Source: Leptodactylus fallax
Taxonomy: Eukaryota; Chordata; Amphibia; Anura; Leptodactylidae
DNA length: 64,000 nt
Assembly (NCBI GenBank): GCA_947044405.1
Contig: CAMRHE010000168.1
Location: forward strand, 3,567,501 to 3,631,500
Reading direction: 5' to 3'
In this document: piece by piece, positions 48,414-58,820 of the stretch
Layout: every line of letters starts with the position of its first letter
Numbering within the stretch: position 1 is the stretch's first letter
The notes under the pieces: generated by a model
What the model was told of the DNA's origin: nothing
What the model saw: only the letters and a program-made list of their open reading frames with translations
Databases searched by the model: none
Translations under genes and position numbers: made by a program

Positions 48414-48990
48414 TGTAAGGGAATTTCCAGTTGAGCAATTCCCCAGTGCCGCTGCAGAAAAGAGAAGAAGGGAATGACAGAGACAGTGTGCCCTAAACTC
48501 GACCAGCCCCTGTCCCTGCCTACTTGTCTCACTGTCCTAATGACAGAAACAACTTGGCGCCGATCCCTATTCCGAATAAGTGTCACACAGAACAGGACAA
48601 GACAAAACAACACAGAAAAAGAGTCAGCAAGCCAAGGGTCAAAACCAGACAATAAGTACCAAATCGAAATCCAAAAGAGTAGTCAAGGGAAGCCAAAGGT
48701 CAGAGGTCAGAATACTACAGTAGAGCAAGTAGGAAGCTAGCAAGGACAAAGTCACAGGACAGAGTACAATAGCCAGCGACCATGTGTGGGCGTGTGGGCT
48801 GATGACCTGTTTATAGGAAGTCTAGGAGCTACCCTAGACTTGATTGGTAGACAAGCTGTCAATCACATAGGCAAGGCTAAGATTAACTATTTGAGAAGCA
48901 GAGAGAACAAGGTGCAGGAGACGGGTGTGGCTGAAATTCAATTACCTAGTAATAGTACTAGGACAGTGTTCAGACTGAGCAACAAGAACC
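48414..48990 (-). repeat. gypsy-2 3' LTR, larger part
   Basis: On the minus strand it ends ...CCCTTACA at 48414. It is alignable throughout with 60318-60890 and shares long identical blocks such as CAATTCCCCAGTGCCGCTGC. It is broken at CAAGAACC/TTAA, where a TTAA MITE is inserted. Confidence 0.9.
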
Positions 48991-49599
48991 TTAAAGGGAG
49001 TCTATCATTCGCAAAAACAGTTTTAAGCTAATGGTACGTTGGAATGGCCTTTAAAAGGCCATTCTTCTCCTACCTTCCCTTGTTTTCTTCTCCCAGCTGA
49101 TTCTAAGATAATTTGTTTCTTGGTGTATGTAAATGAGCACCATGGAGCACCCGGGGCGTACCTTCTCTTCGGTGAGCACCCATCTCGTCATCAGTTCTTA
49201 CCGCCCCTTCGGCCGTTGCGGTGACTCCCCTCTTGGCCTTCTTTCTTCTTGCTTCTCGCTCTCAGCGAATTTTCAGCGGCTGCCATTTTCTGGTGGTCTG
49301 TCACAAGAGCATGGCAGAGTCAACTGCGCAGTCACGAGAATTCACTGAGAGTGAGAAGTAAGAAGAATGAAGACCAAGAGGGGAGTCACCGCAATGACCG
49401 AAGGGGCAGTAAGAAGTGATGACGCGATGGGTGCTCGCAGAAGAGAAGGTACGCCCCGGGTGCTTCGTGGTGCTCATTTACATACATGAAGAAACAAATT
49501 ATCTTGGAATTGGCTGGGAGAAGAAAACAAGGAAAGGTAGGAGAAGAATGGCCTTTTTAAAGGCCATTCCAACGTGCCATTAGCTTAAAACTGTTTTTA
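48991..49599. mobile_element. Large palindromic TTAA MITE inserted in the gypsy-2 LTR
   Basis: TTAA at 48991-48994 is followed by AGGGAGTCTATCATTCGC. The left arm (about 49012-49270) is the inverse of the right arm (about 49330-49599): CTTAAAACTGTTTTT near 49584 answers AAAAACAGTTTTAAG near 49012. The outer 20 bases and the second TTAA are missing on the right. TTAA at this exact place also exists in the uninterrupted 5' LTR (60901-60904). Confidence 0.85.
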
Positions 49600-50695
49600 G
49601 CCGCGGGCCTCAAATACTACTATTATTATACTCTGGGGTCTTTTCAGACCCCAGAGTATAATAATTGGAGGCCCAGGGGAGGTGAGGGAATATAAAAACC
49701 AATGATACTTACCTCTCCTGCAATCTGATGTTACTCCGAGCAGGCTTGGGCCCTCTGGTGACATCATCAGGTCGCAACGCCAGCCTGATCAAGTGACGTG
49801 TGTGCAATTAAACAGGGCCAAAAGCTGCAGGGAGTGCATCGGTGTCCAGGAAAGGTAAGTAACACTAGTTTTTATGTTTATTACCTCCCCTGGTTCTCTT
49901 ATCATTATACTCTGGGGTCTGAAAAGATAATAATAATAATAGTTCATGGGTGGGCCACTATGGGGCATAATACCATGTGCAGGGGCCACTATGGAGCATA
50001 ATACCGTGTGCAGGGACCACTAGGGAGCATAATATCGTGTGCAGGGGCCACTATGGAGCATAATACCATGTGCAGGGACTAATATGGAGCATAACAGTTC
50101 AGGGGCCAATATGAAGCATAATACCGTGTTCAGGGGCCACTAAGGAGCATAATACCGTATTCAGGGGACACTATGGGGCATAATACCGTGTGCTAGGGCC
50201 ACTATGGAGCATAATACCATGTGTAGGGGCCACTGCAGGGCATAATACCATGTGCAGGGGGAACTATAGAGCATAATATCCTGTGCAGGGGCCACTATGG
50301 AGCATAATACCGTGTGCAGGGGCCAATATGGAGCATAATACCAGTGCAGGGGTCACTATAGGGAAAATACCATGTGCAGGGGCAATATGGAACATAATAC
50401 TGTATTCAGGGGCCACTATAGAGCATAATACCATGTGCAGGAGCCACTATGGTGTATAATACCGTGTGCAGGGGCCACTAGGGAGCATAATAGCATGTGC
50501 AGGGGTTGCTATGGAACATAATGCTGTGTGCAGGGGCCACTGTGGGGCATAATACCGTGTGCAGGGCCACTATGGAGCATAATACCGTGTGCAAGGGCCG
50601 CTGCAAGGCATAATACAGTGTGCCGGGGCTGCTGCAGGTCATAATACTGTGTGCAGGGGCTGCTATGGAACATTATAGTGTGTGTAAATGGGGCA
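49600..50695. mobile_element. Family H hAT-type element, truncated, with 31-bp minisatellite
   Basis: Contains ACTCTGGGGTCTTTTCAGACCCCAGAG-type palindromic words, two splice-donor-like sites pointing outward (49711 minus, 49855 plus), then TTTTTATGTTTAT and the minisatellite. The order equals the inverse of 4200-4800. The terminal repeats are not seen. Confidence 0.65.
49948..50670. repeat. 31-bp minisatellite, about 23 units
   Basis: The unit AGGGGCCACTATGGAGCATA plus ATACCGTGTGC repeats every 31 bases with point changes and a few short units. It is the reverse complement of the 4200-4540 array unit and about twice as long. Confidence 0.9.
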
Positions 50696-50701
50696 CTATA
50701 A

Positions 50702-51312
50702 ACAGGGGCTATGGTACCTGTTTATACCATACACTGTCTGTTTATAGTGATCATGTGATGTAATTACAGCCTTGTCACATGGACGTTTATAGGACGAGGC
50801 TGTGGTTACATTACATGGCCGCTATGAGATGAATGACACTATGTAAACAAAGAAGCAGTCACTGCGCTTACACAGGTACCATTCAAACAGCTGATCAGTA
50901 GGGGTCCTGGGGTTTTGAGCCCCACTGATTAGTTTAGTAATGACCTGGAAAACCTTTTAATTAGTTAACACCTGGGGAATTATTAATAAGGGGCACTATT
51001 TATACAGGGTACACACGGACATTATTAATATAAAGATGCACTTGGGAGTATTATTCATTATGGAGGGGGTTATATCATATATTTTATAATTGGGGGTAGC
51101 AGCAGGATGGGTGTGCAGGTGAGGACAATGTGTGACAGGTGCCTGGAAAAGTGAAGAGCCAAAGATGTCTGTGTTGCTAACTTTACAGAGACAAGTCACA
51201 GCTGGACGAAGTAGCCATGGCGGTCCAAAAGGAAGAGAAGGGAAATGTGAAGGATTAGTCAGAGACATCACATGTAAGTCACAAAATGTTACTGCCCTGT
51301 ATTCACCTAAAT
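50702..51312. repeat. Copy of the repeat also found at 57894-58488
   Basis: Both start at (A/C)AGGGGCTATGGT and both pass GGACGAGGCTGT, ACATTACATGGCCGCTATGA, CAGCTGATC, TTTTAATTAG, GTAGCAGCAGGATGGG, GCCAAAGATGTCTGTGTTGC and TATTCACCTAAAT. Orientation is the same. The first 260 bases are the remains of a TTAA MITE (its right end GACCTGGAAAACCTTTTAA is at about 50941-50959). Confidence 0.8.
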
Positions 51313-51703
51313 GATAGAGGATTAATACCTGATTGATGGGGGTCTGTCTGCTGAGACCCCACAGAGCCTGAGAATTGGGTTTTTTCCCACTGGGTGGGAA
51401 TTCAGCCTGACCGCAGCCATATATATATATAGGTGTGTCACTTGGTGGATGGACGAACCCACGTGGCTTTCATTCACTTCAATGGGAGCGCCAAAGATAG
51501 CCAAAGTACAGTACTCAGCAATCTGCGGCGCTCCTATTTTAGAGAATGGGGGCCACGTGGGCTCATCCATCCTCCAAGCAGAAGATGTGTGAAGTTATTT
51601 TCATTGTTAATGCTGTGCTGTTGATCTGATACTGAAGTAACGCAGTAAGAAGAATTCTTAAACTGTTTTATAACTTTGTGTATTGTGTATATTGTGTGAC
51701 GAT
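51313..51703. other. Sequence between nested elements
   Basis: Includes a short (AT)n run at about 51420-51430 and no supported gene. The last eight bases (gtgacgat) are the target duplication of the next element. Confidence 0.5.
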
Positions 51704-51952
51704 CAGAGGCGTAGCTAGCGGGGGGGGCAGAGGGGCGGCTGCCCCGGGCCCACTGAATTTTTGGGGGGCCCACCCCGGGGCTGCCATTAATACATCCTTT
51801 ATTTCTAACTAGGTCGGTGTCTGCAGACACCGATCTAGTTAAAACATAACCTGCAACTTAACGGTATTGTAAACCGCAAGCCAATACACGCCTGCGGTTT
51901 ACAAGACGCTGAGACCATAGACGATATCTGCTTCTCAGCACGGGTGTCGCGA

Positions 51953-52053
51953 TGACGTCACAACAACGCGCCGCCCGTGCTCAGACACAGACGTCCTGTG
52001 CGTGGACAGGGAGGAAGCGCCGGCGGCTCCATTCATCATCATCGCAGGTGAGT
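51953..52053 (+). promoter_or_regulatory. CRE-like site and splice-donor-like sequence in the hAT-like element
   Basis: TGACGTCA (51953-51960) lies in a GC-rich stretch with GCGCCGCCC and GCGCCGGCGGC. About 90 bases on is ATCGCAG|GTGAGTATG (GT at 52048-52049), a strong 5' splice-site match. It mirrors 4697-4797 in content and spacing. Function inferred only. Confidence 0.4.
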
Positions 52054-52116
52054 ATGACTTTTGTTTTTGTTTTTTTAGCTTAGTTATGGGTATATTAATA
52101 GTATAAGGGGTGGTTA

Positions 52117-55100
52117 TGACCCCGATTCATTATTTGTTATACTGTTGTTTTTCACACGTGCCACCCCGTAGCCGGGGATGGGCCTAGTTTGCATACAGTT
52201 TATATATTGTTTGCCTTTACCTCCTGAAGGAGTTTATAACGCCCTTTTACTCCTTTAGCGATTCTGTTACCGGCTCTTTGGGCCGACCTCCATGCTCTAC
52301 CACCCCCCCCACGACACGGCACTGTAGCTCAGTGCATTATATATAACCATTTTAAATTAGATTGCCTCACTATAGCGTTTGTTTACATACTTATTAGTAT
52401 TTCTCAGTTTATTGTTAACTGTTGTTTATGTCTCGTGTTAAGTTCACGTCATGGAACGTCAAGGGTCTCAACTCTCCCACCAAGCGCTCCCAGATACTCC
52501 ACGCTCTTAAACGATCACAATCCTCCATCCTACTCCTCCAAGAGACACATTTTCCTACAGGTAAAGTACCTAACCTACCCAAATCTCCCTACTCTGCCTG
52601 GTTTCACTCATGTGATACCGCTGCGAAGAAGAATGGCGTTAGTATTGCCTTTAAGTCGGACGTCCCCTTCTCTGTTGTTGCTCGCCTGAGTGATGACCAG
52701 GGCAGATACCTGTTTCTTAAAGGTTACATTGCCAATACCCTGGTCACCATCGGCAATGTATACGCACCCAATGTTGGCCAAATTACATAGCTACTTGATA
52801 CTCTAGACAGATTCTCTATGTTCGCAGAGGGTCTTGTAGAGTTAGGTGTTGACATTAACATTGCCCTTCAGCCCCTCCAGGACACCTCCACTGGCACATC
52901 TTCACATAGCTTCGCTGCCCTTAGTAAACTCGCCAAGCATCTCTCCTCTATGTATCTTGTAGATGTATGGAGGGCCTTCCATCCCGACGTTAAGGATTAC
53001 ACGTTCTATTCTAACCCACACAAATCGTACCAGCGTCTGGACTACATCTTTCTGCCCCAGAATCAGCTAACTTTATCCTCCTCTCCCTCCATTGGCTCTA
53101 TCACCATCTCTGACCACGCCCCCACATCTGTACAACTACAAATTTCATTTCTCCCACCCCGTAGCTATGATTGGAGACTTAATGAAACTCTGCTCTTCTC
53201 CCGCGACTCTCGTCAAGCTGTTTCTAAAGCTCTCACTGACTATTTCAATGAGAACACTACACCTGACGTACAGCATTGTGTTATTTGGGAAGCCCACAAG
53301 TCCGTGATCAGAGGGGTTTTTATTAGTCTGAGTTCCCATGTTAAGAAAAAAACGTACCAAAGAAATTGATGACCTACTTGCCCGTATTGCAACCCTGGAA
53401 AGTCAGCATAAGCAAACTGTGGCTCAGGGGGTTCTCTCAGAACTGATTTTGTGCAGAGAACGTCTTAAAGACTGCCTGAACCTAAAAACTGCTAAAGCCT
53501 ATCTGTCATCCTCCCATAAATACTATATGCATGGTAATAAGGGTGGAAAACTGATGGCATATTTAGTAAAAAAACGACGCAATCAAAGCTTTGTAGCTGA
53601 GATCACTTCACGGTCAGGCTCTAGCCTAAAAGACACCACAGACATAGCTTCTGAATTATGTGCTTTCTATCAGAAACTGTATAACCTTAGACCTGCTGAG
53701 ACCCCTCTCGAGCTACAGGACCGCTCTACTAAAATACAGTCTTTCCTGCAATCTCTCTCACTGCCATTGCTCACTCCCCAACAACAAGATGCCCTTACGA
53801 CTCCCTTTACAGTGACAGAATTACAGTCAGCACTTGCCGACACCCCTCTGGGGAAAGCTCCTGGCCCCAATGGCCTTCCGGCCTTTTATTATAAACAATT
53901 CAGCTCTATCCTTCTCCCCCATTTTCTCCAGGTCTGTAACTCTGTAGACGATGCCCACTGCTTCCCTCCCCAAGCCTTGGAAGCCCATATTTCTATCATC
54001 CCTAAGGAAGGCAAGGACCTGACACAATGTGGTAGCTACTGCCCCATCTCCCTGCTAAACATAGATGTTAAACTATACGCCAAATTAGTAGCTAATAGAT
54101 TAAAATCCTTACTACCCTCCCTGGTCCACCCAGAACAGGTGGGGTTTGTAACGGGCAGAGAGGGCAAACATAACACCCAACGCGTACTCCACTTGATACA
54201 ACACTCCCAGCGTAAGAAGATCCCATTGGTCCTTCTTTCAACAGATGCGGAAAAAGCCTTTGATCGGGTAGACTGGACCTTTATGATAGAGACATTACGT
54301 CATTTTGGTCTCCCTCCCATGTTTGTTCAGAGGGTTATGGCTTTGTACTCTAGACCTAGCGCCAAAATAAGAGTTAATGGATGCCTCTACCCCTCGTTTG
54401 ATATTAAAAATGACACCAGGCAGGGATGCCCATTATCCCCCTTACTTTTTGTCCTGACCATCGAAACATTAATTCAGAATATTCGACAGGACCCATTGCT
54501 GAAAGGTTTGGTAAGTGGAGGAATATGTCATAGTACGGCCGCATTTGAAGACGACCTTTTAATAATCCTCACCAACCCATCTGTTGCACTACCTCACATA
54601 GCCACGATCTTTACGGTCTTCGGTACCCTCTCGAATTTTAAAATTAATACCACAAAATCCGAAGCCCTATGTGTCTATTGCCCTCTATTGATTAAATCTG
54701 ACTTACAAGCTACTTCCCCATTCCCACTGCGTCACGACTCTATTAAGTACTTAGGATTAAATTTAACGCCCTCGCCCAGACGCTGGTACGACTCTAACTA
54801 TGCCCCTCTGCTCTCCAACATCAAATCTCTACTAGAATCTTGGCATGTTCCATATATCTCATGGATGGGTAGAACTAATTTACTGAAAATGATGGTCCTG
54901 CCTAAGATATTATACCTATTTCAAACCGTCCCTATCCCTCTTCCACTAGCGTTCTTCTCCTCCCTACGCAGAATGTTTTCGAAGTATGTCGGGCATAATT
55001 CACGTGCTAGAGTGGCGTTCCGCACTCTCACTAGATCTAGAAAGTTGGGTGGTATGGGTCTACCAGATATAAAAACATATTATCATGCAGCACAACTGGC

Positions 55101-56473
55101 GAGGACCATTGATTGGTTTCAGAGGGAAAATTCGAAGCTACGTGTGTCAGTGGAGGAAGCCACTATAGACTTCCCCCTTACTGCAATATTATGGCTCCCC
55201 CCGCCAAATGGCTAAGCAAGTCCTCGCCCCCAATGTACTAACATCAGCAGTCTATGACTCATGGCAATGGGTATGGCGACTACTTCCTTTGCCAACACGT
55301 CCCTCTCCTCTCATGTCCATTCAAGATTTAATCCTATCGGAATCAAAGTTTATAGAATCGGCCCCCATAGCATGTTGGGCGGCTAACTTACGACTCTATA
55401 CTGATTGATGGGGTCTTCCCTTCTTATTCTGAGTTCACACAACACCCCCTCTCCATCCATACTAATTTCCTAACATATCAGTCGATTAAAACACTGTACC
55501 TGAGAGCGCTGAAGCAGGAGTCTGACAATCGCACTATTTCATGGCTAGAGCAGCTTCTACTCCGGAAGCAAAATACGCCAAGACCTTTATCTACTCTCTA
55601 CTCCAACCTTCTGAGCGAACTAGGCACGGAGCTCCCCTCATATGTGCGAAAATGGGAGGCAGACCTTCAAATGTCCCTCACCCCTGGAGAAATATCATCT
55701 GTCCTCAAGCGTTCCATAGGTCCTTCCAGATGTGTGCGCTTGCAGGAGTCAAGCTGCAAATTGGTCACCAGATGGTATAGAACGCCCACTGTAGTCCATA
55801 AGTACTTTCCGGATGTATCCCCTTTGTGTTGGCGCTGCCATAAGTCCTCAGGTTCCTACCTGCATATTTGGTGAGAATGCGAAAAAATATCCCCTTACTG
55901 GTCACTCGTTCAGTAGGTTCTGAACCAGGTTTGTGGACTCACGGAGCCTCTGACCCCTATAGGCATATTCTTGAATCTGTGGCCCACCTTCCCGCCTAGG
56001 TCCCACAAGCGACTCTGGCTTCAACTTGTGACTATCGCCAAATCTATGATTCCTCTATACTGGGCATCCGAATCCCCCCCCCTCCAGTATCCCACTTTCT
56101 ATGGAAAGTCTCTCAAGTAGCCCGGATGGAAGAACTTTCCCACTTAGAACTTTGCACCCACCAGTTTAGCTCTATGTGGGCGCCATAGTATAATTTTTCT
56201 AATGATCCTACCTGGGCGCACCTGTGGGAAGCCCCTGTTTAGTTAAAATACCCTCTGAGACCCTTGGCCTTTCAGCCAAAGAACTCATCGTCTCTTCCCC
56301 CCCTCCCACGTTCCATTTCTTATCATGTTTTTAGTTATTCGTTGTATGTAATACACCAGCTCTTCTGACCGTTTGGTTAATGATTGTTTTGTCATGCTCA
56401 TTGTTTGCAACAATGTATATTCATTGGTGTTATTTGAAAATCCAATAAAATGTTAATTGTAAAAAAAAAAAAA
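52117..56473 (+). mobile_element. L1/Tx1-type LINE insertion with 19-bp target duplication
   Basis: ATAGTATAAGGGGTGGTTA occurs just before (52098-52116) and just after (56474-56492) the element, which ends in AATAAA (56443-56448) and poly(A) (56461-56473). Such duplications with a poly(A) tail are the mark of target-primed reverse transcription. About 300 bases without coding precede the ORF2-like gene. ORF1 is absent, so the copy is 5'-truncated or lacks ORF1. Confidence 0.95.
52422..56205 (+). pseudogene. L1/Tx1-type ORF2 (endonuclease-reverse transcriptase), degraded
   Basis: The endonuclease domain reads WNVKGLNSP, LLLQETHF, NVYAPN, a DIN motif (canonical GDFN) and SDHAP, so its catalytic residues are mostly present. 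It is broken by TAG at 52788-52790. An extra A in the A run near 53345 shifts the frame. The frame 53338-55215 then encodes the RT with DAEKAFDRVDW, GTRQGCPLSPLLF-like DTRQGCPLSPLLF, and FEDD (near 54547) where the family has (F/Y)ADD; both Asp survive. Another shift occurs near 55208. Fragments to about 56205 keep the C-terminal CWRC...H.W.EC cysteine motif (55826-55880), with TGA for Trp inside it. Confidence 0.9.
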
Positions 56474-56737
56474 ATAGTATAAGGGGTGGTTAGAAGGGGG
56501 AAATATAACTATAAGGGAGGATTCATTAGGGGGCATTATCACGATGGGGGGGTCATTTATATAAGGGTTATTAGGAGGTATTATTAATACAAGGGGGAGG
56601 TTATTTATATAAGGGGCCATTAGTGGGCATCATTTATATTAGGAGGCCATTATGAACAGAGGTGCAGTATTTATGTCAGGGTGAATCAGTGGCATAATAT
56701 GAGGGTCAATTAATTTAATTAAGGTGGCTCTTGGGTT

Positions 56738-57298
56738 TTAATAAGACTAAGGCCCCACATAGTGGGCTGCAAAAAAAAAAGCGCTGCAGGAAAAACCGCA
56801 GCGGTAACATTGTGGTTTTTCTCGCAGCACTTTTCACAGAAGGTCCGCAGAGGTTTCCCCTGTGGACTTTCTGATTTCAATATACCTATATGGAAACCGC
56901 CAGTGTTTCTGTAGGTATAATTGAAATGCTTCAATTTCCAAAACCGTAACGGTTTTGGAAATCGCAGTGCATCTGCTGCATGTATTTTTCCGCAATGTGT
57001 GGATGGGATTTGCTAGATGTAAAATGCCGGGTTTGTTTCTGTGGGTTTTCACCACATGTGGCCCCCATCCCCACTTTACAGTAAAATATGTGCAGCGGAT
57101 ATGCTGCAATTTCCAAAACAGACGCAGTTTTGGAAATCACAGCATGTCAATTATACCTATGGAAATGCAGGCCGTTTTCCTGTAGATATAATTGAAGCAG
57201 AAAGTCTGCAGAGGAAACCTCTGTGAACTTTCTGTGCAAAGTGCTGCAGGAAAAACTCTTTTTTTGCTGCAGGACACCACATGGGGCCTTAGCCTTAA
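56738..57298. mobile_element. TTAA MITE with GGCTAAGGCCCCA ends
   Basis: TTAA at 56738-56741 and 57295-57298. The ends read inward as TAAGACTAAGGCCCCACA and GGCTAAGGCCCCATGTGG. Internal words (GGTTTTGGAAAT, TGCTGCA, GCAGAGG) recur in inverted order, as in a palindrome. Short frames on both strands are by-products. Confidence 0.8.
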
Positions 57299-57804
57299 AG
57301 AGGACCTTTCACATCCTCATGTATATGCTATTTTACATACCGCTAGAAAGCTGACAGCACGCTGAATTCAGCGCACTGATGGCTTTCCCGGTATGTGCCC
57401 CGGAGCTGGAGATATCGGGGGTCTTAGTGTCACGGTTTACTGTTAGAAGGGCGTTCCTGACAGTCTAGCTGCGCTGTGAGGAACACCCCCTCTCTGTACT
57501 CGCCCATAGCACTGTTCTGTCAGAGGGGGCGTTCCTTACTGCCCGGCGATGACGCTGAGCTGTGAGGAACGCCCCCTGAATACAAGTCTATGAACGAGAA
57601 CTGTCAGAGAGGGCGTTCCTCACAGAGTAGCTAGACTGTCAGGAACGCCTTTCTGACAGTAAACCGTGAAACTAAGACCGCCGATATCTCCAGCCCCGGG
57701 GCACATACCGGGAAATCCGACAGTGCACTGAATTCAGCATGCTGTCGGCTTTCTAGCGGTATGTAAAACAGCATATACATGAGGACGTGAAAGGACCTCT
57801 TTAA
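57295..57804. mobile_element. Palindromic TTAA MITE with AGAGGACCTTTCAC ends
   Basis: About 220-base arms: CATGTATATGCTATTTTACA near 57319 is answered by TGTAAAACAGCATATACATG near 57762. It is bounded by TTAA at 57295-57298 and 57801-57804, both shared with neighbouring MITEs. Ends match 34626-35041. Confidence 0.9.
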
Positions 57805-58156
57805 GGAGTTTTCCAGCTCATTTTTATTGATGGTCTATCCTCAGAATAAAACATCAATAAGAGATAAGTGATTCCCCACTGATCAGTTGTATGAAGGGGC
57901 TATGGTGCCTGTTTATATCATACGCTGTCTGTTTATAGTGACCGTGCGATGTAATTCCAGCCTTGTCACATAGACGTGTATAGGACGAGGCTGTAGTTAC
58001 ATTACATGGCCGCTATGAAAAGAATGACACTATGTAAACAGAGAAGGGGTCACGGCGCTTACACAGGTACCATGGTTCATTCAAACAGCTGATCCTGGGG
58101 GTCCGGGGTATTGGAACCCCAATAATTTTTCTTTTTCCCTTTTTTTTCCCTTTTAA
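57801..58156. mobile_element. TTAA MITE with GGAGTTTTCCAG ends
   Basis: Starts TTAAGGAGTTTTCCAGCTC and ends near CCCTTTTAA. In the related copy at 50941-50959 the right end is clearer (CTGGAAAACCTTTTAA). Contains ACATTACATGGCCGCTATGA. Confidence 0.65.
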
Positions 58157-58488
58157 TTAGGAAACATCTGGGGCATTATTTACTATTTAAAGGGGTGCAC
58201 AGGGAAGTTATTAACTTAAAGATACACTTGGGGGTATTGTTCATTATAGGGGGTTATATTATATATTTTATAATTGGGGTAGCAGCAGGATGGGGGCTTT
58301 GTGCAGGTGAGGACAATGTGGGTCAGGTGCCTGGAAAAGTGAGGAGCCAAAGATGTCTGTGTTGCAAACTTTACAGAGACTGGAAGAAGTGGTCATGGTC
58401 ATACAGATGAAAGAGATGGGAAATGTGAAGGATTGGTCAGAGACGTCACCGGTAAGTCACTAAATGCTACTGCTCTGTATTCACCTAA
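57894..58488. repeat. Second copy of the repeat at 50702-51312
   Basis: Same words in the same order as the first copy, about 85-90 percent alike by eye, ending TATTCACCTAAAT. Here it continues into the right end of the hAT-like element; the first copy breaks off. Confidence 0.8.
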
Positions 58489-58650
58489 ATCGTTTGCAGA
58501 GCCCTGTGTAGAGCCGCTATATACCACTATACGCTCACCGTATACTGATAGTATCGGTATACGAACAAGTCCAGGTTGGGGGCCCACTTGGACATGTTCG
58601 CCCCCCCCCCCCCCCTGTGCTGAACCTCTAGCTACGCCTCTGGTGACGAT

Positions 58651-58754
58651 AACAGTGTGTGAAGCTAGTAGCATGGAAACTCAATTTTTTTTTTTGGTGG
58701 GGGGCATCTTTCTATAGTCCGCCTCAGGCAGCAAAGAGTCTAGATTCACCACTG
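58651..58754. mobile_element. End fragment of another hAT-like element
   Basis: The minus strand starts CAGTGGTGAATCTAG directly at the broken edge of the gypsy-2 LTR (58754) and runs through GCAGCAAAG-type sequence to a T run at 58685-58696. The CAG-type end resembles family H ends. The other end was not found. Confidence 0.4.
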
Positions 58755-58820
58755 GCCTCCTGCGCCGCAGCGTGTGCGTGGAGGGTGGCAGCAGAGACCC
58801 GAACAGGCAGAGACGTTACA
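58755..58820 (-). repeat. gypsy-2 3' LTR, first 66 bases
   Basis: On the minus strand it starts TGTAACGTCTCTGCCTGTTC and stops after GGCGCAGGAGGC, matching the start of the LTR at 60990. Just upstream on that strand is AAAAGGGGGGTAC (58821-58833), a polypurine tract. Confidence 0.9.

Larger units (their letters stand above)
51704..58642. mobile_element. hAT-like non-autonomous element with perfect 8-bp duplication, expanded by insertions
   Basis: CAGAGGCGTAGCTAG at 51704 and its inverse CTAGCTACGCCTCTG ending at 58642 are the terminal repeats. gtgacgat stands directly outside both (51696-51703 and 58643-58650). The host element itself is about 1.5 kb; the other 5.4 kb is a LINE (52117-56473) and three TTAA MITEs. 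Near the left end are a TGACGTCA site and a splice donor. Loose units of the type GGGGCATTATT fill 56500-56700. No transposase of its own. Confidence 0.9.

Noticed and set aside
4200..50670. CRISPR-like arrays (regular 31-bp units at 4200-4540 and 49948-50670)
   Set aside because: Whole units repeat with no unique spacers between them, and the context is eukaryotic transposons; these are minisatellites.
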